Positions 9,883-18,237 of a DNA stretch of 64,000 nucleotides are shown here, one piece after another. How positions within the stretch are numbered: position 1 is the stretch's first letter; each line of letters opens with the position of its first letter. Position numbers and translations under genes: made by a program. The notes under the pieces are model-generated. The model had not been told where the DNA came from. It did no database searches and saw only the letters and a program-made list of their open reading frames with translations. Source of the stretch: Mycolicibacterium lutetiense (GTDB lineage Bacteria; Actinomycetota; Actinomycetes; Mycobacteriales; Mycobacteriaceae); assembly GCF_017876775.1 (NCBI RefSeq), contig NZ_JAGIOP010000001.1, positions 124,001 through 188,000 of the forward strand, in the 5' to 3' direction.

Positions 9883-10664
9883 GACGGAAACCCATCCTCA
9901 ATCCACTTGGAGCGCAGCGCGAAATCAGACAGGTACTTCGTCGAGCTCCACCCGCCGTCGACGACGATGGTCTGTCCGTTGATGAAGCTGCCGCCGTCGG
10001 AGCACAGGAACGCCACGGTGGCGGCGATGTCCTCGACCCGGCCCAGTCGGGTGTGCGGGGTCATCTCGGTCTGCATCTTGCGGAAGCCCGGGTCGTTGAG
10101 GCGTTGTTCGACCATCGGGGTGACGGTGACGCCGGGGGCCACCGCGTTGCAGCGGATGCCCTGGGCCCCGTACTGGCAGGCGATGTGCGTGGTCAGTGCC
10201 GTCAACCCGCCCTTGGCCGCGGAGTACGCGCCGCCGCGCAATCCGCCGACAACCGCAAATGTGGAGGTGATGTTGATGATGGCCGAACCCGGTCCCATGT
10301 GCGGTATCACGTCTCGGGCCAACCGAAATGGTGCGCGCAGCATGATGCCGAGGAAGTGGTCAAGGGTTTCATCGTCGGTCTCGTGCAGGGGCTTGGGGCT
10401 GCCCACACCGGCATTGTTAATCAGAAAGTCGATACGGCCCCAGCGGGCCAGCGCGCCCTCGACGATGCGTTGAGTGGCATCGTCGGCGGTCAGGTCGACG
10501 GCCAGCGTGGCGATGAGGTCCGGATCGCGGACAGTCTTGGCCAGGTCGCCGAGTCGTTCCTCATCGCGTCCGGTCCCGAGTACGGCTATTCCGGATTCGG
10601 CTAGCGCGGTGGCGCAGCCGAATCCGATGCCGCTACTGGCCCCGGTGACGATCGCAACCTGCAT
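9879..10664 (-). CDS. Short-chain dehydrogenase/reductase
   Basis: This 261-residue classical SDR has the cofactor motif TGASSGIGFG near residue 8, NNAG in INNAGVGSP, the catalytic serine in ITSTFA, and YSAAKGG (YxxxK). The C-terminal INGQTIVVDGGWSS is the standard SDR ending. NAD(H)-dependent oxidation of a secondary alcohol, or the reverse, is expected. It starts two bases after the stop of the second acyl-CoA ligase and overlaps the first by four bases, so all three are translated as a unit. Confidence 0.88.
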   Translation of the reverse strand: MQVAIVTGASSGIGFGCATALAESGIAVLGTGRDEERLGDLAKTVRDPDLIATLAVDLTADDATQRIVEGALARWGRIDFLINNAGVGSPKPLHETDDETLDHFLGIMLRAPFRLARDVIPHMGPGSAIINITSTFAVVGGLRGGAYSAAKGGLTALTTHIACQYGAQGIRCNAVAPGVTVTPMVEQRLNDPGFRKMQTEMTPHTRLGRVEDIAATVAFLCSDGGSFINGQTIVVDGGWSSTKYLSDFALRSKWIEDGFPS

Positions 10665-10666
10665 CT

Positions 10667-12235
10667 CTAGGCACCTTTCAGCTGTGCTCGGATGTGATGT
10701 TTCAACACTTTTCCTGCGTCGTTCTTCGGCAGGGCATCCCAGATCTCCACCCGCTCGGGCGATTTGAACCGGGCCAGCCCGTGTTCGGCCAGCACCCGGC
10801 CCACATCGGCCACGTCGGGGTGCTGACCATCGGCCGTCACCAGCACCGCGCAGGCGCGTTCCCCGGTGCGTTCGTCGGGCAGGCCGACGACGGCCACCTC
10901 GGTGATGCCGAGTTCGCCGACCAGGATGTCCTCGACTTCTTTGGGGGAGATGTTCTCGCCGTTGCGGATGATGAGGTCCTTGGCGCGTCCGGTCACCTGC
11001 AGGTAGTCGCCGTCTACCCAGCGGCCGAGGTCCCCGGTGCGGAAAAAGCCGTCCTCGTCGAAGGATTCGATCTCGTCTTCGGAGTGCAGATAACCCCGCA
11101 GCATCTGCGGGCCACGGGCCCGGATCTCGCCGGAGACGAGCCGGACCTCAGCGATGCCGGTGCGGCCGTCGGTCTCGGCGGCGTGCTCGATCCTTCCCGG
11201 GTCCAGTGAGCCGACCGTGGTGACCGGTACCTCCGTGGAGCCGTACACCCGGCTGACGACGGCCCGGTCGAAGTAGTCAGCTGCGCGCCGGATGAGCGAT
11301 GGTGGCACCGACGCGCCACCACAGATGAACACCTTGAGATCGGGCAACCGGGTGCCGGCCCGTTCGGCGGCGCCGAGCAGTTGTTCCAGAAACGGTGTCG
11401 CCCCGGCCATGTGGGTGCAGCCGTGTTCGGTCATCAGTGTTGCGCCGTTCTCGGCATTCCAGCGCTGCATCAGCACCGCGGTGCTGCCCAGCAGCAGCGG
11501 GCATTCGAAGGCGTAGATCGAGCCGCCGATGTGCGCGATGGGTGAGGGCACCAGGAAGGTGTCACCCGGGTCGACCCTCCAGTGCTCGCCCAACTGGCGG
11601 ATCAGTGCGTTGATCGAGTTATGGCTGTGTAGTACGCCTTTGGGGCGCCCGGTGGTGCCAGAGGTGTACATGATCATCCGGATGTCATCGGGGTCGAGCG
11701 TCGGAAGGTCCCGATCCGGAGCGTCGCGTAGCGCGGTGAAGGCACGGTGCGGTCCCGGATCCCCGCGCAGCACCACCACTTCCGGCGGGGTGTCCAGCTG
11801 GCTGCACACCCGGGTGAGCATGGCCGCGTAGTCATGGTTGCCGAATTGGGCGGGTATGAAGATCGCCCGGCTCTGCGCGTCATCGAGGATGAAGCGCAGT
11901 TCGCGGTCCCGCAGTGAGGGCAGGATCGGGTTGACCACCATGCCGGCCAGCGTGGCGCCCAGATAGATGACCGCGGCCTCGTGCCAGTTGGGCAGCATGA
12001 AGGACACCACGCTGCCCGGTGGCATCCACGCGGCCAACTGCAGGGCCAGAGCCTGTGCCCGGGTGTGCAATTCGTGGGTAGTGAGCCTGGTGCCCGCGTC
12101 GACCAGCAGCACCCGGTCGGGCGAGCCATGCGCCGCTTCGGTCAGCGCGTCGGCCAGGGTGGTGGACACCCACAGCCCGCGGGCGTAGGCGTCCGCCGCG
12201 CGGTCTTCGTCCCATCGCACCGAGTTTCGCACCAC
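10667..12235 (-). CDS. Acyl-CoA ligase (AMP-forming), second copy
   Basis: This is a 522-residue ANL ligase with MYTSGTTGRPKGVLHSHNS, YGSTEVPVTT, TGDLGRWVDGDYLQVTGRAKDLIIRNGENI and the C-terminal catalytic lysine in PKNDAGKVLKHHI. It resembles cyclohexanecarboxylate/fatty acid CoA ligases in the arrangement of the C-terminal domain, but substrate cannot be read from sequence. It starts three bases after the GntR stop, indicating regulator and enzymes share an operon. Two distinct ligases in one operon suggest that two different acids arise in the pathway. Confidence 0.88.
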   Translation of the reverse strand: MVRNSVRWDEDRAADAYARGLWVSTTLADALTEAAHGSPDRVLLVDAGTRLTTHELHTRAQALALQLAAWMPPGSVVSFMLPNWHEAAVIYLGATLAGMVVNPILPSLRDRELRFILDDAQSRAIFIPAQFGNHDYAAMLTRVCSQLDTPPEVVVLRGDPGPHRAFTALRDAPDRDLPTLDPDDIRMIMYTSGTTGRPKGVLHSHNSINALIRQLGEHWRVDPGDTFLVPSPIAHIGGSIYAFECPLLLGSTAVLMQRWNAENGATLMTEHGCTHMAGATPFLEQLLGAAERAGTRLPDLKVFICGGASVPPSLIRRAADYFDRAVVSRVYGSTEVPVTTVGSLDPGRIEHAAETDGRTGIAEVRLVSGEIRARGPQMLRGYLHSEDEIESFDEDGFFRTGDLGRWVDGDYLQVTGRAKDLIIRNGENISPKEVEDILVGELGITEVAVVGLPDERTGERACAVLVTADGQHPDVADVGRVLAEHGLARFKSPERVEIWDALPKNDAGKVLKHHIRAQLKGA

Positions 12236-12238
12236 GAC

Positions 12239-12976
12239 TCAGCCCTTGACCCGACGCATCGTCATGGCATGCCGGAACCGGCCCGACGGATGGGTGTTGA
12301 CGGTGACCTGGGCGACCTCCCCGTCGGAGGTGGTGTACGTCCGTTGCATCTGCAGGGCTGCGGTACCGGGGACGACCTTGAGGCCCGCAGCCAGTTCGGG
12401 GGACGTGACGATCGCTGAGATCTCCTGGTGTACCTCGATGATGCTGACCCCGAACAGATCCTCGATCAGCGGGAAGATCGGGCCGGAATGCCGTTGCAGC
12501 AACCGGCCGACCCCGGCGAAGCTGCGGTTGATGTAGTACTCGGTGCGGCACACCGGCGCCGCGTCGTCATCGGCCTGGCGGTAGCCGCGCACCGCCAGCC
12601 ACTGCTCCCCGAGGGGGAGTCCGGTCCGCTCGGCCAACTCGCCGTCGATCGTGACCATGGCATTGGACTCGATGGTGAACTGTGCCCCGGTGGCGAACGC
12701 CAGCAGGTCGTTGATCGAGACCACGTCTTGGGCATAGGTATTCGCTGCGGCTCGCGGTGCCACTGTGGTTCCGGCGCGCGGTCGCGAGGTGACCAGGTTG
12801 TCGTCGCGCAACCGTCGCAGTGCTTCGCGCACGGTGTAACGGCTCACCTCGAAGCGCTCGCAGAGTTCGTATTCGGTGGGCAGTTGGGAGCCCACGGGGT
12901 AGACCCCGTCGACGATCTCCTTGCGCAGGGTGCGCGCCACCTGAAGGTAACGGTGGTCGGCCGGACTAACTGTCAT
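12239..12976 (-). CDS. GntR/HutC-family regulator with UTRA domain
   Basis: This 245-residue protein has an N-terminal winged helix (ARTLRKEIVDGVYPVGSQLP, then TEYELCERFEVSRYTVREAL) ending near residue 75, followed by a UTRA-type ligand-binding domain (residues ~95-240). UTRA members are usually repressors released by a pathway metabolite. It sits in the minus arm of the catabolic cluster, 42 bases after the SMP-30-like gene, and is the only regulator in the cluster, so it is the natural candidate for controlling the divergent promoter region at 14627-14779. Ligand unknown. Confidence 0.85.
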   Translation of the reverse strand: MTVSPADHRYLQVARTLRKEIVDGVYPVGSQLPTEYELCERFEVSRYTVREALRRLRDDNLVTSRPRAGTTVAPRAAANTYAQDVVSINDLLAFATGAQFTIESNAMVTIDGELAERTGLPLGEQWLAVRGYRQADDDAAPVCRTEYYINRSFAGVGRLLQRHSGPIFPLIEDLFGVSIIEVHQEISAIVTSPELAAGLKVVPGTAALQMQRTYTTSDGEVAQVTVNTHPSGRFRHAMTMRRVKG

Positions 12977-13018
12977 GCGGGATCCGCTCCGCTTCTCGCT
13001 GGCCTGTCATGTTCTCGC

Positions 13019-14626
13019 TCAGGCCCGGCGCAGCGCCAGCACGCTGCCGTCGCCGTCACCCGAGATGTAGAGCGTCCCATCGGCTCCCGCGGCGATCCCG
13101 GCGAACGGGCCCTGCGGGCCGGAGAACGGGGGCATGCCCTTCAGCGGCTTGGGGGTCACTCCTGGCGGCGGTCCGACCGGCAGTCCGGAGACAAGGACGG
13201 AGCGGGACGCTGTGTCCAGGTCGTAGCTGATGAGCTCCTTGCTGCCGGCGTCGACGATGTAGACGGCGCCGTCGCGCACGAGAATGCCGTGTGGCGTGTG
13301 CAATCCGTCGACCAGTGGGGCGGCGCCTCCGCTGCTCACGCGGACGACTGCGCCGGCCACCGACACCAGCGGTGCATCGTCGGGTCCGATCACCACGCCC
13401 ACCGGGGTGTCGAGGCCCGAAGCCAGCACGTCGACGGAGCCGTCGCGCACCGACAGCAGCCGTCCCGCGCCCTGTTCGACCACCAGCGCAGCGCCGTCGG
13501 GTGCCAGGGCCACCCCGCAGGGCTGGTCGATGCCGCTGGCCAGAATCTGGCTCACCCCTTCCGCGGAGCCTTCCTGGCCGCCCGGGGAATAGCGGGCCAC
13601 GGTGTCGGCGGCGGTGGTGACGATGAATTCTCCTGGGCCCGAGGCGATCACCCCGCGCAGGAAGCCCGGATATCCAGGAGAGAACAGCATCGCGACGGTC
13701 TGCAGGGCACCGTCCGGGCCGACCCGGTAGAAGTAGGTGCCGTCGGCGATGTACAACTCGCCGTCCGCGCCCACGGTCAGATCCAGCGGCCAGTTCAGGC
13801 CGCCAGGCAGTAGCGACCGGGTGCTGCCATCGAGGATCTCGGTGATCTCACCGGTGAAGTTGGAGACGAACAACCGGTCGCCGACGAAGGTGCAGTTGTC
13901 CAGGCCGGGAGTCAGCTGGGCCAGCAGTGTCTGCTCACCGTTGCGCGGGTCGATGCGCAGCACCTGGCCGCTGGCCACCTGGGTGGAGACGATGAAGCCG
14001 TCGGCGTCGAACTTGACCGAGTCCGGTACCCCCAGTCCGCCGGCCACCACCTCGGGTTGCCCGCCGTTGGGGTCGATGCGCCAGATCTCGTTGGCACCCA
14101 TCACCGGGAAGTAGAGCAGCCCGTCGGGGCCGACCTCCATGGCGTTGGGGGAGGGCACGTTCTCCAACAGGATGCGCGGGGCGCCACCGGCGAGGTCGAA
14201 TTCCATGAGCCGGCCGCCTTCGCGGCATTCGCCGACGAACAGCCGACCCTGGTGAAACGTGATGCCGTTGGCCGAGGGGATGTCGTCGCGCAGCACGCGG
14301 GTGCGGCCGTCGGCCCCGCGCACGCTGACCCGGCCGTCCATCACTTCGGTGGCATACAGGTTGCCGTCGGCGTCGAACGCGACGTCGTCCGGAGCGACGA
14401 TGTCGCCGCCCTTGGCGCTGACGGTTTCCAGTCGCCCGGTCACCAGGTCGAGGGCGCTGATCTGGCTGCCGGTCACCTGCGCGACGTAGATCCGCCCATC
14501 CGCGCCGGTGCGCAGGCCGTTCGCGCCGAAAAGCCGGCTGGGCGCGGTGACCTGCTCCAGCGTCCAACTCCCGGCGACCGTGGGGTTTGCGGTGTACCTG
14601 GCATCGGATACCGATAGCGCGCTCAT
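13019..14626 (-). CDS. SMP-30/gluconolactonase-like beta-propeller protein
   Basis: This start (MSALSVSDARYT, ATG at 14626) gives 535 residues; an upstream in-frame extension would cross the divergent promoter region and is rejected. The protein is made of repeated propeller units such as GADGRIYVAQV, DADGNLYATEV, GPDGLLYFPVMG, FDADGFIVSTQV, GADGELYIADGTY and APDGAALVVEQGAG. Sizes and motifs fit the SMP-30/gluconolactonase/strictosidine-synthase-like superfamily, which includes Ca2+-dependent lactonases. About twice the size of a simple SMP-30 domain, so it may contain two propellers or one large one. The neighbouring Baeyer-Villiger-type enzyme would produce a lactone, making lactonase a reasonable inference. 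Confidence 0.75.
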   Translation of the reverse strand: MSALSVSDARYTANPTVAGSWTLEQVTAPSRLFGANGLRTGADGRIYVAQVTGSQISALDLVTGRLETVSAKGGDIVAPDDVAFDADGNLYATEVMDGRVSVRGADGRTRVLRDDIPSANGITFHQGRLFVGECREGGRLMEFDLAGGAPRILLENVPSPNAMEVGPDGLLYFPVMGANEIWRIDPNGGQPEVVAGGLGVPDSVKFDADGFIVSTQVASGQVLRIDPRNGEQTLLAQLTPGLDNCTFVGDRLFVSNFTGEITEILDGSTRSLLPGGLNWPLDLTVGADGELYIADGTYFYRVGPDGALQTVAMLFSPGYPGFLRGVIASGPGEFIVTTAADTVARYSPGGQEGSAEGVSQILASGIDQPCGVALAPDGAALVVEQGAGRLLSVRDGSVDVLASGLDTPVGVVIGPDDAPLVSVAGAVVRVSSGGAAPLVDGLHTPHGILVRDGAVYIVDAGSKELISYDLDTASRSVLVSGLPVGPPPGVTPKPLKGMPPFSGPQGPFAGIAAGADGTLYISGDGDGSVLALRRA

Positions 14627-14779
14627 GACCTCGGACGTTAGCAAGTTCGCGTAGTCCAGACAATAGTGGTCTGAGTGTTCAGATCTCCCCTTGACGGTGC
14701 ATAAGTGCTGGGGAATAGTGTTCTCCAATATGGAAATCGCAATATTTTGTCCGGACAAATAGGCCGATAGGGGTTGAGC
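14627..14779. promoter_or_regulatory. Divergent control region of the catabolic cluster
   Basis: This gap separates the two arms. It holds a perfect 14-base palindrome TTTGTCCGGACAAA at 14746-14759; an inverted repeat CAGAC (14657-14661)/GTCTG (14669-14673); and AATAGTG at 14662-14668 and 14714-14720, each followed by KTCT. A plus-strand promoter can be read as TTGACG (14691-14696), 17 bases, AATAGT (14714-14719). The 14-mer lies between that promoter and the Shine-Dalgarno sequence, where a bound repressor would block the plus operon. The GntR protein is the likely binder, by inference only. Confidence 0.5.
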
Positions 14780-15640
14780 ATGGAGAGCTCCCTGAGCCTT
14801 GACGGCCGGGTAGTGGTGGTGTCGGGTGCCGGAGGTGGCGGCATCGGTACCACCGTCACTCGAATGGCGGCCGAGGCCGGGGCCACGGTCGTGGCCGTGA
14901 GCCGGTCGCAGGACAACCTCGACACCCACGTCGCGCCGTTGGCCGACAAGGGGTTGAACGTCGTGGCGGTGGCGGCCGACGCGTCGACGGACGAGGGTAT
15001 TGCGACCGTGCTGAAGAAGGTGCGCCGGCTCCAATCTGACGGACAGGGGACGCTCTACGGACTGGTCAATGTCGCCGGTGGAGCGGCCCCGTCGACCTGG
15101 ATGCCGGCCACCCGGGTGTCACGGGCCGACTGGCGCGAGTTGTTCACCGCGAACCTCGAAACCATGTTTTTCATGAGCCAGGCGGTGGCCTCGGAGATCC
15201 GCGCGCAGGGCAATCCCGGCTCGATCGTGTCGGTGTCCTCGATCAGCGGAATGAACACCGCGCCGTATCACGTCGCCTACGGCACCGCGAAGGCCGCGAT
15301 CGTCGCGGCCACCAGAACCATGGCCGTCGAACTGGCGGATGCCGGCATCCGGGTCAACGCGGTCGCCCCCGGCGTGACCGAAACCGCCGCCTCGGCAACC
15401 TATGTCGACGCCGACCCCGACCGTGACCAGCGCGCGATCGCGATGGGCCGGCGTGGCACACCCGAGGAACAGGCCGGCGCCATCCTCTTTCTGCTCTCCG
15501 ACCTGTCGACCTACATCACCGGCCAGACCATCCTGGTCGACGGCGGACTCAACCTCCGCTGGACCCATCTCGGCGGCGACAACACCTCGCTGTTCCTCAA
15601 GGACGAGAACTTCCGCGCGGCCATCAGGAGGCATGAGTGA
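14780..15640 (+). CDS. Short-chain dehydrogenase/reductase, first gene of plus operon
   Basis: This 286-residue SDR has VVSGAGGGGIGT (nucleotide-binding), NVAGGAAP, SVSSISGMN and YGTAKAA (YxxxK), ending TGQTILVDGGLNLRW. I chose ATG 14780 because AGGGG at 14769-14773 gives a normal six-base spacing; the in-frame TTG at 14774 would abut the Shine-Dalgarno. The stop overlaps the GTG of the Rieske oxygenase (GTGA), so the two are coupled. It may oxidise a dihydrodiol or alcohol formed by that oxygenase. Confidence 0.85.
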   Translation: MESSLSLDGRVVVVSGAGGGGIGTTVTRMAAEAGATVVAVSRSQDNLDTHVAPLADKGLNVVAVAADASTDEGIATVLKKVRRLQSDGQGTLYGLVNVAGGAAPSTWMPATRVSRADWRELFTANLETMFFMSQAVASEIRAQGNPGSIVSVSSISGMNTAPYHVAYGTAKAAIVAATRTMAVELADAGIRVNAVAPGVTETAASATYVDADPDRDQRAIAMGRRGTPEEQAGAILFLLSDLSTYITGQTILVDGGLNLRWTHLGGDNTSLFLKDENFRAAIRRHE

Positions 15641-16998
15641 CCGAACCAGAAGAATTGTCGGGCCCGACAACTATCGGGGTCGACGCCTACATCTCACCGG
15701 AATACGCCCGCAACGAACGGGATCGCCTGTGGCGCAAGGTGTGGCAGCAGGTGGGCCGGATCGAGGACCTACCGGAGGTAGGCGGCTACCTCACCTACGA
15801 CATCCTCGACGATTCGATTCTGGTGGTGCGCACAGCCGCCGGATCCGCTGCGGAATCCTTTGCCGCCCATCACAACGTGTGCATGCACCGAGGTCGGCGC
15901 CTCATCGACACACCGGACGGTGCCAAGAATGCCTGCGAACGCACTCGCAAGTCGTTCATGTGCGGGTTCCATGGCTGGACCTACGACCTCAAAGGGGCCT
16001 GCACCCACATCCGCGAGCAGGACGACTGGCAGGGCGCTCTGACCCCGGAGAACACCCATCTGGCCGGCGTCCGCGTCGACACCTGGGGCGGCTGGCTGTT
16101 CATCAACATGGACCCCGACTGTGAACCATTGGCCGACTTCCTGTTTCCCGCCGCCAAGATCCTCGATCCGTTCGGTCTGGAGAACATGCGCTACAAGTGG
16201 CGCAAATGGTTGAAGTTCGACTGCAACTGGAAGGTCGCGATGGAGGCCTTCAACGAGACCTACCACGTGTTCACCACCCACCCCGAGTTCAACAAGTTCG
16301 GCGAGTTCAAGGGTTGGGCCAAGGCGCAGGGCAAGCACTCCAACATCGGCTACGACGCGCCGAAGGACATGGAGGAGACCAAGTCCAAGATCCGGCTCGG
16401 CACGGGCGATCCGCGCATCTCCACCGCTGAGATGCAGGTCTACACCATGGAAGAGACCAACGCGACAACCACGCAGACCCTGGTCAACGCCGCCAAGCGC
16501 CTGGTCGACGAACTGCCCGAGGGCACGCCCGCCGACAAGGTGCTCGAGCACTGGCTGTCCTCGGCCCGCCGCGACGACGAGGCCCGTGGCGTGACCTGGC
16601 CGACCATCCCGCCCGACATCCTCGGGCAGAGCGGCACCGCGTGGCAGATCTTCCCGAACTTCCAGATCGGCCAGGGCCTGACCAGTGCGCTGTGTTACAG
16701 CGCCCGGCCTGACCCGAGTTACGACCCGGACAAGTGCATCTTCGAGGTGTCGGTGTTCGAGCTCTATCCCAAAGGTCAAGAGCCGCAGACCGAATGGGAG
16801 TACACCCCGCCGGACAGTCCGAACTGGCGCTCGGTGCTGCCCCAGGACTTCTCGAACATGGCCGCCGTTCAGCAGGGCATGAAGTCGGCCGGATTTCCGG
16901 GCACCAAGCCCAATCCGTACCGCGAACGCAGCACCGTCAACCTGCACTACCAACTTTCCAAGTACATGGGCGTCGGAGAACCCCAAGACATCCAGTGA
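15637..16998 (+). CDS. Rieske non-haem iron oxygenase, large subunit
   Basis: This 453-residue protein has a Rieske [2Fe-2S] domain with ligand pairs CMH (VCMHRGRRL) and CGFH (MCGFHGWTYDLKG), then a catalytic domain with the mononuclear iron motif NETYHVFTTHP (E-x2-YH-x4-H) near residues 206-216. The linker between the Rieske ligand pairs is longer than the usual 15-17 residues (CERTRKSF inserted). It belongs to the ring-hydroxylating oxygenase alpha family. No ferredoxin, reductase or small beta subunit lies beside it, so it may be a homo-oligomer that borrows electron-transfer partners, as KshA-type enzymes do. Confidence 0.87.
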   Translation: MTEPEELSGPTTIGVDAYISPEYARNERDRLWRKVWQQVGRIEDLPEVGGYLTYDILDDSILVVRTAAGSAAESFAAHHNVCMHRGRRLIDTPDGAKNACERTRKSFMCGFHGWTYDLKGACTHIREQDDWQGALTPENTHLAGVRVDTWGGWLFINMDPDCEPLADFLFPAAKILDPFGLENMRYKWRKWLKFDCNWKVAMEAFNETYHVFTTHPEFNKFGEFKGWAKAQGKHSNIGYDAPKDMEETKSKIRLGTGDPRISTAEMQVYTMEETNATTTQTLVNAAKRLVDELPEGTPADKVLEHWLSSARRDDEARGVTWPTIPPDILGQSGTAWQIFPNFQIGQGLTSALCYSARPDPSYDPDKCIFEVSVFELYPKGQEPQTEWEYTPPDSPNWRSVLPQDFSNMAAVQQGMKSAGFPGTKPNPYRERSTVNLHYQLSKYMGVGEPQDIQ

Positions 16999-17047
16999 TT
17001 TGGGTGCATCCAGCGGCGGTCAGCGCCGCCAACCGCACACAAATCGC
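16996..17047. repeat. Palindromic hairpin element, copy 2
   Basis: Related to the element at 1664-1718: outer arms GATTTG (16997-17002) and CAAATC (17040-17045), an inner stem GCGGCG (17013-17018)/CGCCGC (17024-17029) and the same GTCAG loop and AACCGCACACAAATCGC right flank. The inner stem differs from copy 1 (GTAACG/CGTTAC) but stays paired. It overlaps the Rieske stop codon and lies before the luciferase-like gene, so it may attenuate transcription or protect mRNA within the operon. Confidence 0.65.
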
Positions 17048-17064
17048 CCGATAAGGAGCGAACC

Positions 17065-18237
17065 ATGAAGGTCAATTTGGGTACGGGAGCACAGAACTCC
17101 CACGATTGGGACCGCGTGCTCGCGGGGGATTTCAGCACCCCGCCGGCCACACCGGACTACCAGTGTGTCGAGGCCGCGCTGGCACTCGGTGACCTCGCCG
17201 AGCCGCTCGGCTTCGACGGGATCTGGTTCCCCGAGCACCACGGCACGCCATACGGCATGACGCCCAACCCGATTCAGGCCCTGACCTATTTCGCCGGACG
17301 GACCGAGCGGGTCAGCCTGGGTACCTTCGTGGCGGTGGTGCCGTGGTGGAACCCGATCCGGTTGGCTACCCAGATCGCCTATCTCGACATCGTATCCAAG
17401 GGCCGCTACACCACGATCGGCCTGGGCCGCGGTGTGTCCAAGGGTGAGTTCGCCGCTGTCGGCGTGCCACGTGAGGAGAGCCGCGACCGCTTCAACGAGA
17501 CGCTGGACATCCTCAAGCTGGCCTTCTCCGGCGAGCGGTTCTCCTACGAGGGCAAGATCTTCTCGTTCCCCGAGATGTCGCTGCGTCCCGAGCCGATCAG
17601 CACCGACCTGTTCGACCGGATCTACAGCTCGTCCTCGACCGCCGAATCTCTGGAGATCCTGTCCCGGCGCGGCATGGTGCCGCTGTTCGTCGGCAACAAG
17701 CCGATCACCGATGCCGGCGAGGAAGTCCGCAAGGTCAACACCTTCCGTGCCGAAGAGGGCCTGGGACCGTGCCAGCCCAAGAACGTGATGTTCATGTACT
17801 GCGTGGGATCCGAGGACGAGGTCGCTCAGACCGAGGAGTGGATCTGGACCGCCAACCGGGACGTCAACGTGCACTACGGTTTCGCCGACGCGTCGAACTT
17901 CCAGGGTGTCAAGGGGTATGAGGCCTACGCTGCCCGCGAGGCGAGCGCGACGGCCGTGCTGGCCTCAGAGGTCGGCAACCAGAAGAAGGGCGGCCCGCCC
18001 GGATACCACGCCTCCAACCTGTTGATCGGCACGCCCGAGACGGTGTTCGAGAAGCTGAAGGCCGCGCAGGAGGCGTGCTCGTTCTGCGAGGTCACCATCG
18101 TCCCGCAGTTCGGCACCATGCCCTACGAGTTGGCCATGGAATCCACCAAGCTGTTCGCCGCCGAGGTGCTGCCCGCAGTGCACGAGATGGAAGCCCCGCT
18201 GCACGCTGCCGCGCTGCCGGAGAAGGCCAACGCATGA
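17065..18237 (+). CDS. Luciferase-like flavin-dependent monooxygenase
   Basis: This 390-residue protein belongs to the bacterial-luciferase-like (LLM) TIM-barrel family. Seen in the sequence: LGFDGIWFPEHHGTPYGMTPNP near residue 50 (typical W-x2-EHH motif), VSLGTFVAVVPWWNPIRLATQIAYLDIVSKGR, and GLGRGVSKGEFAAVGVPREESRDRFNE. Members use reduced FMN or F420. EHH at this place is typical of FMNH2 monooxygenases, but F420 use cannot be excluded in a mycobacterium. ATG 17065 has AAGGAG seven bases upstream. No flavin reductase is next to it. The stop overlaps the next gene's ATG. Confidence 0.85.
   Translation: MKVNLGTGAQNSHDWDRVLAGDFSTPPATPDYQCVEAALALGDLAEPLGFDGIWFPEHHGTPYGMTPNPIQALTYFAGRTERVSLGTFVAVVPWWNPIRLATQIAYLDIVSKGRYTTIGLGRGVSKGEFAAVGVPREESRDRFNETLDILKLAFSGERFSYEGKIFSFPEMSLRPEPISTDLFDRIYSSSSTAESLEILSRRGMVPLFVGNKPITDAGEEVRKVNTFRAEEGLGPCQPKNVMFMYCVGSEDEVAQTEEWIWTANRDVNVHYGFADASNFQGVKGYEAYAAREASATAVLASEVGNQKKGGPPGYHASNLLIGTPETVFEKLKAAQEACSFCEVTIVPQFGTMPYELAMESTKLFAAEVLPAVHEMEAPLHAAALPEKANA

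Noticed and set aside
14627..15034. N-terminal extension of the SMP-30-like protein to 15034
   Set aside because: It would run through the divergent promoter and over the SDR gene; the added residues have no propeller pattern.
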